Below are positions 26,718 through 35,695 of a stretch of DNA of 64,000 nucleotides, piece by piece (position 1 is the first letter of the stretch; the number at the start of each line of letters is the position of its first letter). The stretch comes from Curtobacterium sp. MCPF17_052. GTDB taxonomy: Bacteria; Actinomycetota; Actinomycetes; Actinomycetales; Microbacteriaceae. The stretch lies in NCBI RefSeq assembly GCF_003234085.1, contig NZ_QKSD01000012.1, positions 67,991 through 131,990 on the forward strand. Direction: 5' to 3'. The translations under genes were made by a program, and so were the position numbers. Under the pieces are notes generated by a model. That model was not told the origin of the DNA. It searched no databases and saw nothing but the letters and a program-made list of their open reading frames with translations.

Positions 26718-26776
26718 GCACAGACCTCGTCGGCATTCCGGCACAGGCCTCGTCGGCATCCCGGCACAGGCTCGGG
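26718..26776. repeat. 23-bp direct repeats upstream of pnuC
   Basis: Two adjacent 23-bp units at 26718-26740 and 26741-26763 agree at 21 of 23 positions, and a third partial unit (GCACAGG) begins at 26764. The common core is CCTCGTCGGCAT. The array lies 30 to 90 bp upstream of the pnuC start, where promoter or operator would be, and the 23-bp period is close to two helical turns. Confidence 0.7.
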
Positions 26777-26819
26777 CTCGCCGTCGGGAGCGCTGTGTGG
26801 ACCACGTCCACCGTCCCGC

Positions 26820-28370
26820 TCAGCAGGCGGAGACGGCCTCCCTCGCCGGATGGCCGGCCTCGGCGAGCGCCGCCTGCGCGTCCCGGAAGGACGAGTACGG
26901 CACGTGCACGCCGCGGACGTCCCGGTAGTCGGTGAGTCCTGGTCCCGCCCAGTAGACGACACCGTCGTCCCCGACCGCGGCCAGGGCATGACGGATCGCC
27001 TGCGCCGGGTCCGGCAATTCGACGACCCGTGTCGCTCCCCGGACCCCGTGCGCACCGCGGAGGATCGCGGCCCGGATGCCGTCCGGGTCCTCGAACCGCG
27101 GGTGGTGGTCGGCGACCACGACGACGTCCGCCAGCGACGCTGCCACCGTGCCCATGGCCTCCCGTTTGCTCGGGTCACGGTCGCCGTCGGCGCCGAGGAC
27201 GATGCCGACCGGCCCGGTGGCGAAGGCACGGATCGCCTCCAGGCTCTTCGCGAAGGCGTCGGGTGTGTGGGCGAAGTCGACGAAGACCCGCGGTCCGGTC
27301 GGGCTCGACGCGTCGGCCATCCGGCCCGGGACGACGACGTCGAGCGATCCGCCGGCTGCCGCCACCAGGTCCGCTGCCGGGATGCCCGCAGCCCGGAGCA
27401 TCGCGACGGCGAGGCCGACGTTCGCCGCCATGTGCCGACCGAGCAGCGGGACCTCGGTCGTCATGCTGACGTCCGGGCCGTCGAGCCGGAACCGTGTGCC
27501 GTCGGCGTGCTGGTCGAGGACCGTCACGTGCCAGTCCGCGACCGTGCGGGGTTCGCTGGTGACCGTCTCGACCGGGATCCCGGCCTCGGCGACGACCGCG
27601 CGACCGGCGGCGGAGTCGAGCGAGACGACACCGCGGGCGGCGCGGTCCGGCTGGAACAGCCGCAGCTTCGCGCGGAGGTACTCGTCCATGTCGGCGTAGT
27701 CGTCGAGGTGGTCGTGGCTGAGGTTCGTGAACCCGGCGACGTCGAAGTGCACGCCGTCGACACGGTGCCGCGAGAGCCCCTGGGCGCTGACCTCGATCGC
27801 GGCGCCGTCGACGGAACGCTCCCGGGCCCGGGCGAGGAAGGCGTGCAGCTCGGTGGCCTCGGGGGTGGTCAGACGGCTCGCCACGACCTGGTCCGCGATG
27901 CGACGCTCGGCGGTGGACGTCATCGCCGTCGTCCACCCCAGCCGCCGCATGAGGGCGTCGAGGACGGAGACGGTGGAGGTCTTGCCGTTCGTGCCGGTGA
28001 CGCCGAGCAACGGGAAACCGAGGTCCGCGGTGCCGGAGACCGTCCGCGCGACCGCTCCGAGGACGGCTCGCGGGTCGTGGACGACCACTGTCGGCAGACC
28101 GGATCGGGTCGCCTCCCTGGCCCCGGCCTCGTCGGTCAGCACCGCGACCGCGCCGCTCGCGCGGGCTGCACTGACGTGACGGATGCCGTGCCCGTGCCGA
28201 CCGGGCACCGCGACGAAGAGCCACCCGGGTCGGAGGTCCTCGGTGGCGACGGCTGCCCCGGTGACGTGCACGTCCGCGAGCACCGACGGCAGCGGACGGG
28301 CCCCGGCCGCCGCAGCGACGTCGGCGAGCCGGATCGGCTGCGGGCGGACGGGATCGAAGGCGTGCGACAC
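26820..28370 (-). CDS. MurE-like Mur ligase
   Basis: A 516-residue ATP-dependent amide ligase of the Mur family, closest in layout to MurE (UDP-MurNAc-dipeptide:amino acid ligase). N-terminal UDP-binding domain with LFVAVPGRHGHG, ATP site GVTGTNGKTSTV, carbamylated-lysine region and FVDFAHTPDAFAKSLEAI and LGADGDRDPSKR in the C-terminal domain. The DNPR amino-acid-recognition motif reads DHHPRFEDP here. It is next to pnuC, not in a division-wall cluster, so it may be a second, divergent MurE paralogue. GTG start at 28370 is preceded by GAGGAGG at ideal distance; an ATG 60 bases upstream is possible. Confidence 0.75.
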   Translation of the reverse strand: MSHAFDPVRPQPIRLADVAAAAGARPLPSVLADVHVTGAAVATEDLRPGWLFVAVPGRHGHGIRHVSAARASGAVAVLTDEAGAREATRSGLPTVVVHDPRAVLGAVARTVSGTADLGFPLLGVTGTNGKTSTVSVLDALMRRLGWTTAMTSTAERRIADQVVASRLTTPEATELHAFLARARERSVDGAAIEVSAQGLSRHRVDGVHFDVAGFTNLSHDHLDDYADMDEYLRAKLRLFQPDRAARGVVSLDSAAGRAVVAEAGIPVETVTSEPRTVADWHVTVLDQHADGTRFRLDGPDVSMTTEVPLLGRHMAANVGLAVAMLRAAGIPAADLVAAAGGSLDVVVPGRMADASSPTGPRVFVDFAHTPDAFAKSLEAIRAFATGPVGIVLGADGDRDPSKREAMGTVAASLADVVVVADHHPRFEDPDGIRAAILRGAHGVRGATRVVELPDPAQAIRHALAAVGDDGVVYWAGPGLTDYRDVRGVHVPYSSFRDAQAALAEAGHPAREAVSAC

Positions 28371-28630
28371 GGGGTCCTCCTCGTCGGGCTCCACGGCCGT
28401 CGGGACGGCGGTGGTCGGGTCGACGAGCATCGGGTCCGACGGACGTCGCGGGTGCGGATCGTCAGGGTGCCGATCCACCGGGCGACGACGTCGGCTGTCG
28501 CAGCGCGGCCGTGGCCCGGAGGACCAGTCAACGCGCTGCGCACCGAGCGACACCACAGGCACCCGTACCCCGGTGGTGCGCGGGTGGCGGCGGGTCGATC
28601 CGCGGCCGGTCGCGGTCTAGGCTCTGGCGG

Positions 28631-29170
28631 GTGACGGACGGTCGGGTGGACGGGGTGCAGCGCGCACGCTCCCTGCTCGACGGCGCGACGGCGCGACTGG
28701 CGGCAGCGGGCGCGCGGGACGAGGCGCTCGGGGAGTACGTCGAACCGAAGCCGGTGCTCGGCATCCGACGGGACCCCACCATCCGCTCCCTCGGGCGGGT
28801 CTGGCGGGTCGGTGCGCTGCTGCTCGGGTCCTCACCCGAGACCGCCGGCCGGGTCTGGGCGACGGGATCGATCACGCGTGTGACCGAGGCCGGGCGGTCC
28901 CAGTTCGTCTCCGTCTCCGCCGAGGTCCGTCGCGCGTACCGGGCGGCTGCGGCGAAGGGGCACTTCGCGCCCGGGGACACCGTGAACCACAGCGTGACGC
29001 CGATCCCGCTCGACGCCACGCTCGTCGGTGCGGACACGGCGCTGTTCGTGCGCGACGACGAGCCCCGCGTGCGGTGGTCCGCGACCGCCGGCACCGACGT
29101 GCCACTGGCCGACTACCTCGCCGACCGGGTCGGCCTGCTCGTGGACCCGCCGCCCGGCGCGACGGACTGA
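28631..29170 (+). CDS. Conserved hypothetical protein
   Basis: A 179-residue protein not recognised. It is rich in Ala/Arg with an N-terminal helical half (VQRARSLLDGATARLAAAGARDEALGEY) and a beta-rich half containing RVWRVGALLLG and FAPGDTVNHSVTPIPLD. No signal peptide, membrane segment or known motif seen. Codon use is like its neighbours. GTG start is supported by TAGGCT 7 bases upstream (leaderless pattern). Its stop codon lies inside the left arm of a terminator hairpin shared with the convergent alcohol dehydrogenase gene. Confidence 0.6.
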   Translation: MTDGRVDGVQRARSLLDGATARLAAAGARDEALGEYVEPKPVLGIRRDPTIRSLGRVWRVGALLLGSSPETAGRVWATGSITRVTEAGRSQFVSVSAEVRRAYRAAAAKGHFAPGDTVNHSVTPIPLDATLVGADTALFVRDDEPRVRWSATAGTDVPLADYLADRVGLLVDPPPGATD

Positions 29171-29208
29171 CTGGAGGGACGGTGCAGGGCCGCTCCGTCC
29201 CTCCAGTC
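29169..29208. terminator. Bidirectional terminator hairpin
   Basis: Perfect 14-bp stem (29169-29182 with 29195-29208), 12-base loop, overlapping the TGA of the plus-strand gene and followed by a GCTC tetranucleotide run before the convergent gene. Confidence 0.7.
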
Positions 29209-29227
29209 CTGCTCGCTCGCTCGCTCG

Positions 29228-30274
29228 CTACGGGACGATCACCGCGCGCCCGCGGATGGTGCTCGCGGCGAGGTCCTCGTACGCCTTGGGCCCGTCGTCC
29301 AGGGAGTACGTCTGCACCTCGACGTCGACCTTGCCGGCACGGGCGAGGTCGAGCACTTCGATGAGCTCGCTCCGCGATCCCCAGTACGGCACGCGGACAG
29401 CCGCGTCGTAGGCGATCGATCCGAAGCCGAACGAGGCGGTACCGCCACCGATCCCGACGATCGTGACGTCGGAGTCGAGTCCCGCGACCGCGATGGCCGT
29501 CGCGATCGTCGGGTCGGCGCCGACGAAGTCGAACACCGCGTCCGCACCGAGGCCGCCGGTGATCTCACGGATCTTCCCGGCCGCGGAGGCGTCGCTGATC
29601 AGCGTGACGTCCGCGCCGACGTGCTTCGCGAGCTCGAGCTTGTCCTCGTTGACGTCGAGCACGATCACGGTCGCGCCGGACAGTGCCTTGAGGATCTGGA
29701 TGCCGACGTGGCCGAGCCCGCCGGAGCCGATGACGACCGCGTACGTGCCCGCACCGAGTTTCGGCAGGGACCGCTTGATGGCGTGGTACGGCGTGAGTCC
29801 CGCATCGGTCAGTGACACGTTCTGCACGGGGTCGAGGTCGCCGAGCGGCACGAGGTGCCGCGGGTCGTCGACGATCATGTACTCCGCCATCGAGCCCTGG
29901 TTCCCGAGCCCGGGCGGACGGATGCCGAGGGCGTCCGCGTTCGTGCAGTAGTTCTCGCGTCCCGTCGAGCAGTTGTGGCAGTAGCCGCATCCCCACGGTC
30001 CGTAGACCGCGACGGCGTCGCCCACCTGCAGGGCCGTGTCGACACCCTCGCCGAGCTCGTGGACGACACCGGCGCCCTCGTGGCCGAGGGTGAGCGGCAG
30101 TGGGTAGTGCTGGTCGCGGTAGGCCTCTTCGGGCAGGCTCATCACGTAGTCGTCCGAGTGGCAGACACCGGCGGCAGTGACCTTGAGCAGCACCTGGCCA
30201 GGGCCGGGGGTGGGGATCGGGATGTCGACGACCACCGGCGGCTTGCCGACCTCGACGTATCGCAGCGCCTTCAT
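29228..30274 (-). CDS. Zinc-dependent alcohol dehydrogenase
   Basis: A 348-residue medium-chain alcohol dehydrogenase. Catalytic zinc ligands in GVCHSDDYV (Cys, His) and the LTLGHEGAGVV glutamate/histidine; structural zinc cysteines in YGPWGCGYCHNCSTGRENYC; NAD motif GSGGLGHVGIQ with the aspartate of VLDVNEDKL, favouring NAD. It acts on primary or secondary alcohols; the substrate is unknown. ATG has CGGAGGAGG about 6 bases upstream. It is a single gene, divergent from the Eis-type acetyltransferase with a 201-bp gap in which no further motif beyond that gene's -10 box was seen. Confidence 0.9.
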   Translation of the reverse strand: MKALRYVEVGKPPVVVDIPIPTPGPGQVLLKVTAAGVCHSDDYVMSLPEEAYRDQHYPLPLTLGHEGAGVVHELGEGVDTALQVGDAVAVYGPWGCGYCHNCSTGRENYCTNADALGIRPPGLGNQGSMAEYMIVDDPRHLVPLGDLDPVQNVSLTDAGLTPYHAIKRSLPKLGAGTYAVVIGSGGLGHVGIQILKALSGATVIVLDVNEDKLELAKHVGADVTLISDASAAGKIREITGGLGADAVFDFVGADPTIATAIAVAGLDSDVTIVGIGGGTASFGFGSIAYDAAVRVPYWGSRSELIEVLDLARAGKVDVEVQTYSLDDGPKAYEDLAASTIRGRAVIVP

Positions 30275-30475
30275 GTGGGGACCTCCTCCGCGGGAGCGAG
30301 TGGCCTCCGTTGGCCGACACGTGTCGCTCGACGCGCGGGTCCCATGCTGCTCCGCCCCGGTGCCTGACGCTCGCAGGTGCACTGCTCCGGAGCGTTCCCG
30401 CCATCACACGGGTCTCCCGGGGTGTGGATGCGGCATGCCCGCTGTCCCCGACCGGCTCCCCGGTAGGGTCGGATC

Positions 30476-31804
30476 GTGGCTCTGATCAACGACGAATCCA
30501 CCGACCGCTACGACCTCCGCGAGTTCCGCCCGCAGACCGACGACCAGGGGGCGCCGGACGCCACCACCCGCGCCTGGATGGACGCCGTGGGCGTCGGTTT
30601 CCACGAGCCTCCGGAGTCCGATGAGGGCGCCGCCCGGATGGTGTCGCACTTCGTCGCCGACCAGGAGACGTTCCTCGGCGTGTACGTCAACCGGCCCGTC
30701 GCCGGGTCCGTCGACGAGACCTGGCCCGCCGGCACGTTCACGTGGTTCCCGAAGGACCTCAGCTGGGGCGACGGGACCGCGATCCGGACCCAGGCCGTGT
30801 CCGCCGTGACGGTCCGCCCGACCGAACGTCGCCGCGGGATCCTCCGCCGGATGATGACGCACGCGCTCGAGCGCGGGGTCGAGGAGGGCTACGCCGTCGC
30901 CTCGCTCACCGCCTCCGAGGGCACCATCTACCGCCGCTTCGGATTCGGCTGCGCCATCCGCGAGCGCGCCGTGCACGTCCGCCGTGCCCGGGCGCTGCCG
31001 TTCCTCGCCCCGACCACCGGCACGGTCGTCATGGTCACCACGCAGTGGCTGGCGGACGGCGTCGGCCCGGATGTCTTCGCGCGCTTCCATGCCCGCACGC
31101 CCGGCTCGATGGTGCGCAACACCGGCACCTGGCCGATCGTGTTCGGGGAGCTCGGTCCCGACGGTCAGAAGGCGAAGGACGTCCGCGCCGCCGTGCACCG
31201 CCCCGACGACTCCGACGAGGTCGACGGCTACGTCACCTGGCGCGTCGTCGAGGGCGGGACCGGCGAGGACACCCGCGTCGAGATCGTCGACCTGGTGTAC
31301 ACGACCGACGCCGCGTACCTGTCGCTGTGGGAGTTCCTGCTCTCCATCGACCTCAACGACGTCGTCGTCTACAAGCGGTCCCGGATGGACGATCCGATCG
31401 TCGCCGCGCTGGCGGACGCTCGCTCCTACGACGTCGACCACGAGGAGGACCACGTCTGGCTGCGCGTCCTCGACGTCGCCGCGGTGCTGCAGTCCCGCCC
31501 GTACGCAGCCGACGGCTCGCTCACCATCGCGGTCACCGACTCGCTCGGCCACGCCTCCGGCACGTACCGGCTCGACGTCCGGGAGGCCCGCGGCACCGTC
31601 ACGCGCCTGGCATCCGACGCGGACGTGGCCGGCTCCGACATCGCGCTCGACGTCGCCGACCTCGGCGCGCTGTTGATCGGGTCGGTCTCGCCGGTGACGC
31701 TCGCGGCAGCGGGGCTGCTGCGTGCGACGGACCCGGAGGCGCCGGTGCTCCTCCGCGCGATGCTCACGCCGCCCCGGACCCCGCACGGCATCACGTACTT
31801 CTGA
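30476..31804 (+). CDS. Eis-type GNAT N-acetyltransferase
   Basis: A 442-residue protein with tandem GNAT-like domains and a C-terminal sterol-carrier-like domain, the Eis architecture. Acetyl-CoA site at AVSAVTVRPTERRRGILRRMM (R/Q-x-x-G-x-G/A loop), then ASEGTIYRRFGFGCAI; the C-terminus ends in HGITYF, matching the free terminal carboxylate that is catalytic in Eis. Eis proteins acetylate aminoglycosides and other amines at several sites; the natural substrate here is unknown. GTG start fits TAGGGT 6 bases upstream. A 28-bp hairpin lies downstream. Confidence 0.8.
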   Translation: MALINDESTDRYDLREFRPQTDDQGAPDATTRAWMDAVGVGFHEPPESDEGAARMVSHFVADQETFLGVYVNRPVAGSVDETWPAGTFTWFPKDLSWGDGTAIRTQAVSAVTVRPTERRRGILRRMMTHALERGVEEGYAVASLTASEGTIYRRFGFGCAIRERAVHVRRARALPFLAPTTGTVVMVTTQWLADGVGPDVFARFHARTPGSMVRNTGTWPIVFGELGPDGQKAKDVRAAVHRPDDSDEVDGYVTWRVVEGGTGEDTRVEIVDLVYTTDAAYLSLWEFLLSIDLNDVVVYKRSRMDDPIVAALADARSYDVDHEEDHVWLRVLDVAAVLQSRPYAADGSLTIAVTDSLGHASGTYRLDVREARGTVTRLASDADVAGSDIALDVADLGALLIGSVSPVTLAAAGLLRATDPEAPVLLRAMLTPPRTPHGITYF

Positions 31805-31868
31805 CGCGGGCGGCGGCTGCGCGGCCGCGGCGGCCACCGCGGCCGGCCAGCGTGGCGTCGCGTGGCGT

Positions 31869-31930
31869 CGCACAACAGGAACCGGCCCGAACCACGGGAT
31901 CTCGTGGTTCGGGCCGGTTCCTGTTGTGCG
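31869..31930. terminator. 28-bp perfect hairpin between convergent genes
   Basis: Arms 31869-31896 and 31903-31930 are perfectly complementary over 28 bp with a 6-base loop (GGATCT). It lies between the acetyltransferase gene (+) and the peptide permease gene (-). Confidence 0.75.
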
Positions 31931-31977
31931 GGTCCGGCCTGCGCCACGGGCGGGCAGCCCAGGACGGGAGGCTCGCC

Positions 31978-32976
31978 CTACGTCCGGCGGCGCACCCGCG
32001 GGTCGACGACCGCGTAGACCAGGTCGACGACGACGTTCGCGGTGACCACCAGGAACGCCGAGAACACCGTGAAGCCGACGACGACCTGCAGGTCCAGGGT
32101 GTGCACCGCGTCGATGAGCAGCGCCCCGAGCCCCTGCATCGAGAACACCTTCTCGGTGATGACCGCGCCGCCGAGCAGGGTCCCGAGGTCCAGGCCGAAC
32201 AGCGTCACCACGGGCAGGATCGCCGTCCGCAGCCCGTGCCGCACGACGACCTGGCGCTCACGGAGACCCTTGGCGCGGGCGGTCCGGACGAAGTCCTGCC
32301 CCATCGCCTCGAGCATCTCGCCGCGGGTGAGCCGGGCGTAGATCGCGGCACTGATGAACGCGAGCACACACCACGGCAGCACCAGGTGCGTCAGCCAGCC
32401 GACCGGGTCCTCCGTCAGCGGTACGTACCCGCTCGTCGGCAGGATCCCGAGCACGAACCCGAACAGCAGGATCGACAGCAGCCCGATCAGGTACGCGGGC
32501 GAAGACACCCCGGCCACCGCGACCGTCATCACGGTTCTGTCGAGGGCAGAGCCGGGTCGGAGCGCCGAGGCGGTCCCACCGAGCACACCGGCGACGAGCC
32601 AGAGGAGCGCGGCACCGATCGCGATCGACGCCGTCACCGGCAGCCGGTCGACGATGAGCGTGGTGACGCTCTCGTGCAGCTGGAACGAGTACCCGAAGCA
32701 GGGCGCAGCGCACTGCACCGCCGAGACGCCGCTGCCGAACGACCGACCGGTGAAGATCCCGCCGAGGTAGGCCGTGAACTGCAGGATCCACGGCTTGTCG
32801 GTGCCGAGGAACGCCTGCACCTGCGCCAGCCGGTCGGGGGTGCAGGGCTTGTCGCAGATCGCGCGCGCCGGGTTCGTCGGCAGGAGCATGAACAGGGCGT
32901 AGGTGATCGCGGCGACGACGAGCAGCACGACGACGGCGCCGAGCACACGGAACAGCACGAAGCGGAACGCGGTCAT
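31978..32976 (-). CDS. dppB: DppB/OppB-type peptide ABC permease
   Basis: A 332-residue permease with six helices. The N-terminal VVVLLVVAAITYALFMLLP and P-A-R block, a cysteine-bearing periplasmic insert (CDKPCTPDR and CAAPCFGYS), and the EAA loop MGQDFVRTARAKGLRERQVVVRHGLRTAILPVV are those of DppB. Four cysteines in the periplasmic loop suggest disulfides. It is the last gene of a four-gene importer; its ATG overlaps the dppC stop by 4 bases. Confidence 0.9.
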   Translation of the reverse strand: MTAFRFVLFRVLGAVVVLLVVAAITYALFMLLPTNPARAICDKPCTPDRLAQVQAFLGTDKPWILQFTAYLGGIFTGRSFGSGVSAVQCAAPCFGYSFQLHESVTTLIVDRLPVTASIAIGAALLWLVAGVLGGTASALRPGSALDRTVMTVAVAGVSSPAYLIGLLSILLFGFVLGILPTSGYVPLTEDPVGWLTHLVLPWCVLAFISAAIYARLTRGEMLEAMGQDFVRTARAKGLRERQVVVRHGLRTAILPVVTLFGLDLGTLLGGAVITEKVFSMQGLGALLIDAVHTLDLQVVVGFTVFSAFLVVTANVVVDLVYAVVDPRVRRRT

Positions 32977-33911
32977 CGGGTGCCTCCTCGCGGGTCGAGT
33001 GCGTCGCGGAGGGCGTCGCCGAGCACGTTGAACGCCAGGGTGACGAGGAACAGGGCGGCTCCCGGGAAGACGAGGTACATCGGGTCGGTCTGCACCCATC
33101 CGACGGCGTCGCCGATGCTCCGCCCCCAGGACGGCGTCGGCGGGGTGACGCCGACGGCCAGGAACGACAGCGCCGCCTCGGCACCGATCATCGACGGGAT
33201 CGAGATGGTGGCGTAGACGGTGATCGTCGCGGCCAGGTTCGGCAGGAGCTGGGTCCGGATGACGTGCCAGCGGCCTGCCCCCATCGCCGTCGAGGCGACG
33301 ACGTAGTTCCGCTCGCGGAGGGACAGGGTCTGCCCGCGGATCACGCGCGCGACCGCCGGCCAGCCGAAGAACCCGATGACGAGCACGACCAGCACGGGCT
33401 TCGGGAACGAGGTCGGCACGATCGCGGTCAGGGCGATCATGAACACCAGCGACGGGAAGCCGAACATCACGTCGACGACCCGGCTGAGCACCCGGTCGTA
33501 CCAACCGCCGAAGAAGCCGGTGGTGACGCCGACGAGCACGCCGATGACGAGCGACACCACGGTCGCGGCGAGCCCGATGCCGAGCGACGTCCGCGCGCCG
33601 TAGGTGACGATCGCGAAGAGGTCCCGACCGGTCAGCGGTTCGACGCCGAACCAGTGCTGCGCACTCATCCCACCGAGGGGACCGCGGGGTGCGCCGAAGT
33701 CGTTGAGGGCGTCGACGTGGTAGCCGTACGGGTCCTGCCCACTGATCCGGGCGATGAGCGGCGCGGCGAGGGCGACCACGACGAAGACGGCGATGACGAC
33801 CGCGGAGACCACGGCCCACCGGTCACGCCGGATGCGGCCGACGACGGCACGGAAGCCGGTACCGGAGCCCGGAGCCGGGCGGACCGGACGATCGACGACG
33901 TTCGCGGTCAT
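32973..33911 (-). CDS. dppC: DppC/OppC-type peptide ABC permease
   Basis: A 312-residue permease: cytoplasmic N-terminus, RRDRWAVVSAVVIAVFVVVALAAPLIA first helix, the LGTDxxGRD-like signature as FGVEPLTGRDLFAIVTYGARTSLGIG, and the EAA loop NYVVASTAMGAGRWHVIRTQLLPNL. These are standard DppC features. It pairs with DppB to form the membrane channel of a dipeptide/oligopeptide importer. Start overlaps the stop of the ATPase gene by 4 bases. Confidence 0.9.
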   Translation of the reverse strand: MTANVVDRPVRPAPGSGTGFRAVVGRIRRDRWAVVSAVVIAVFVVVALAAPLIARISGQDPYGYHVDALNDFGAPRGPLGGMSAQHWFGVEPLTGRDLFAIVTYGARTSLGIGLAATVVSLVIGVLVGVTTGFFGGWYDRVLSRVVDVMFGFPSLVFMIALTAIVPTSFPKPVLVVLVIGFFGWPAVARVIRGQTLSLRERNYVVASTAMGAGRWHVIRTQLLPNLAATITVYATISIPSMIGAEAALSFLAVGVTPPTPSWGRSIGDAVGWVQTDPMYLVFPGAALFLVTLAFNVLGDALRDALDPRGGTR

Positions 33912-35695
33912 GCGACCACCCCTTCCCATCCGCGCCATGCGCGGCGGCGTTCCGCCTGCCGGGCGGGGTCGGCGACCGGTGCGGCGGCGAGCAGCATGCG
34001 GGTGTAGTCCTCCTGCGGGTCGTCGAGGACGGCCTGGGTCGTACCGTGTTCGACGATCCGCCCGTGGTGCAGCACGGCCACACGGTCGGCGAGCTGTCGG
34101 ACGACGGCCAGGTCGTGGCTGACCAGCAGGCACCCGAACCCGAACTCGTCCTGCAGGTCCCGGAGCAGGTCGAGCACCGCTGCCTGCACGGTCACGTCGA
34201 GCGCCGAGGTCGGTTCGTCGGCGATGAGCAGGGCCGGCCGGAGCGCCAGGGCCCGTGCCACGGCGACGCGCTGTCGCTGCCCGCCGGAGAGCTGGTGCGG
34301 GAACCGCTCTGCCCACGACGGGTCGAGCTGCACGGCCTGGAGCAGTTCCCGGACGCGTGCCGGTCGGTCGGCGCTCGGCTCGTGCACCAGGAGCGGCTCG
34401 GCGATGCTCCACCCGATGCTCTGCCGGGGGTTCAGCGACGAGGCCGGGTCCTGGAACACGATGCCGACGCGCTTCCGGATCTCCCGGAGACGACGGCCGC
34501 GGGCGGTGCGGAGGTCCTGCCCGTCGACGTCCACCGTCCCCTCGACCACCGGGACGAGGCCGGCCAGGGCACGACCGATCGTGGTCTTGCCGGAGCCCGA
34601 CTCCCCCACGAGGCCCAGGGTCTCGCCGGCGTGCAACTCCAGGTCGATGCCCGACACGGTGGGCTCGCCGCGGCGCGAGTACCGAACGCCGACGTCGCGC
34701 AGGCGCGCGACCACCGGCCGGGAGGCGCGCCCCGCGTCGTCCGCGAGGCTCGCGCTGGGCGCCGTGGCGCGGTCCGCCGGACGCGAGCCCGGTCGCTCAG
34801 TGCGAGTCTCGGCGGAGGCGCCGTCCGGGGCGGAGGCGCGACGCGCCTCTCCGCGCGAGCTCGGCCGCCCCGCCGCTCCGCGAGCTCCGCGGCGCGGCGG
34901 GACCGGCACGAGGGGGCCCAGGGCAGGCACGGCGGCGAGGAGCGCACGCGTGTACTCGGCCTGCGGGTGCGCGAACAGCTCGACGACCGGGCCGTGCTCG
35001 ACGGGGTCGCCACGGCGCATCACGAGCACCTCGTCGGCGACGTCCGCCACCACACCCATGTCGTGCGTGATGAGCAGCACCGCGAGTCCGCGCTCGCGGC
35101 AGAGGGTTCGGAGCAGGTCGAGGATCCCCGCCTGCACGGTGACGTCGAGCGCTGTGGTCGGCTCATCCGCGATGAGCGCGACCGGGTCACCGGCCAGTGC
35201 CATCGCGATCATCGCGCGCTGCAGCTGCCCGCCGGAGAGCTCGTGCGGGAAGGCCTTCCGGATCCGCGCCGGGTCGTCGAGGCCGGCGGACCGGAGGAGC
35301 TCGTCCACCCTCGCGGACATCCCTGCGCGGTCGAGGGACGTCGGGTGCGCCCGGACCGCTTCGGCGATCTGGGTCCCGATCGACAGCACCGGGGTGAAGG
35401 AGTTCATCGGTTCCTGGAACACCACGCCGATGCCGGCACCGCGGACCTGGCGGAGTTCCTCGACGGGTGCACCGACGAGCTCCTCGCCGCGGAACCGGGC
35501 GCTGCCCTCGACACGCGCCTGCGGTGGCAGGAGTCCGAGCACGCTCATGGCACTCACGGACTTGCCGGAACCGGACTCCCCGACGAGCGCGAGCACCCGT
35601 CCGGGCGTCAGGTCGAAGGAGACGTCACGGACGACGGGCTCCGCGTCGCCGAACGCGACGCGGAGCCCACGGACTTCCAGGATGGGACCGGTCAC
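33908..35695 (-). CDS. Fused DppD-DppF double ATPase
   Basis: A 595-residue protein with two complete peptide-importer ATPases in one chain. Domain 1 (about 1-270): Walker A GESGSGKS, signature LSGGQLQRAMIA, Walker B ALIADEPTTALD. Domain 2 (about 330-590): Walker A GESGSGKTT, LSGGQRQRVAVA, LLIADEPTSALD. The linker of about 60 residues is Arg/Ala/Ser-rich and low complexity. Fusion of DppD and DppF is common in actinobacteria. GTG start overlaps the stop of the binding-protein gene. Confidence 0.9.
   Translation of the reverse strand: MTGPILEVRGLRVAFGDAEPVVRDVSFDLTPGRVLALVGESGSGKSVSAMSVLGLLPPQARVEGSARFRGEELVGAPVEELRQVRGAGIGVVFQEPMNSFTPVLSIGTQIAEAVRAHPTSLDRAGMSARVDELLRSAGLDDPARIRKAFPHELSGGQLQRAMIAMALAGDPVALIADEPTTALDVTVQAGILDLLRTLCRERGLAVLLITHDMGVVADVADEVLVMRRGDPVEHGPVVELFAHPQAEYTRALLAAVPALGPLVPVPPRRGARGAAGRPSSRGEARRASAPDGASAETRTERPGSRPADRATAPSASLADDAGRASRPVVARLRDVGVRYSRRGEPTVSGIDLELHAGETLGLVGESGSGKTTIGRALAGLVPVVEGTVDVDGQDLRTARGRRLREIRKRVGIVFQDPASSLNPRQSIGWSIAEPLLVHEPSADRPARVRELLQAVQLDPSWAERFPHQLSGGQRQRVAVARALALRPALLIADEPTSALDVTVQAAVLDLLRDLQDEFGFGCLLVSHDLAVVRQLADRVAVLHHGRIVEHGTTQAVLDDPQEDYTRMLLAAAPVADPARQAERRRAWRGWEGVVA

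Noticed and set aside
26688..26759. N-terminal extension of PnuC through the direct repeats
   Set aside because: Would translate the repeat array; an ideal AGGAGG site fixes the start at 26687.
26403..28634. 743-residue plus-strand frame opposite pnuC and the Mur ligase
   Set aside because: Antisense to motif-bearing genes; no conserved motif of its own.
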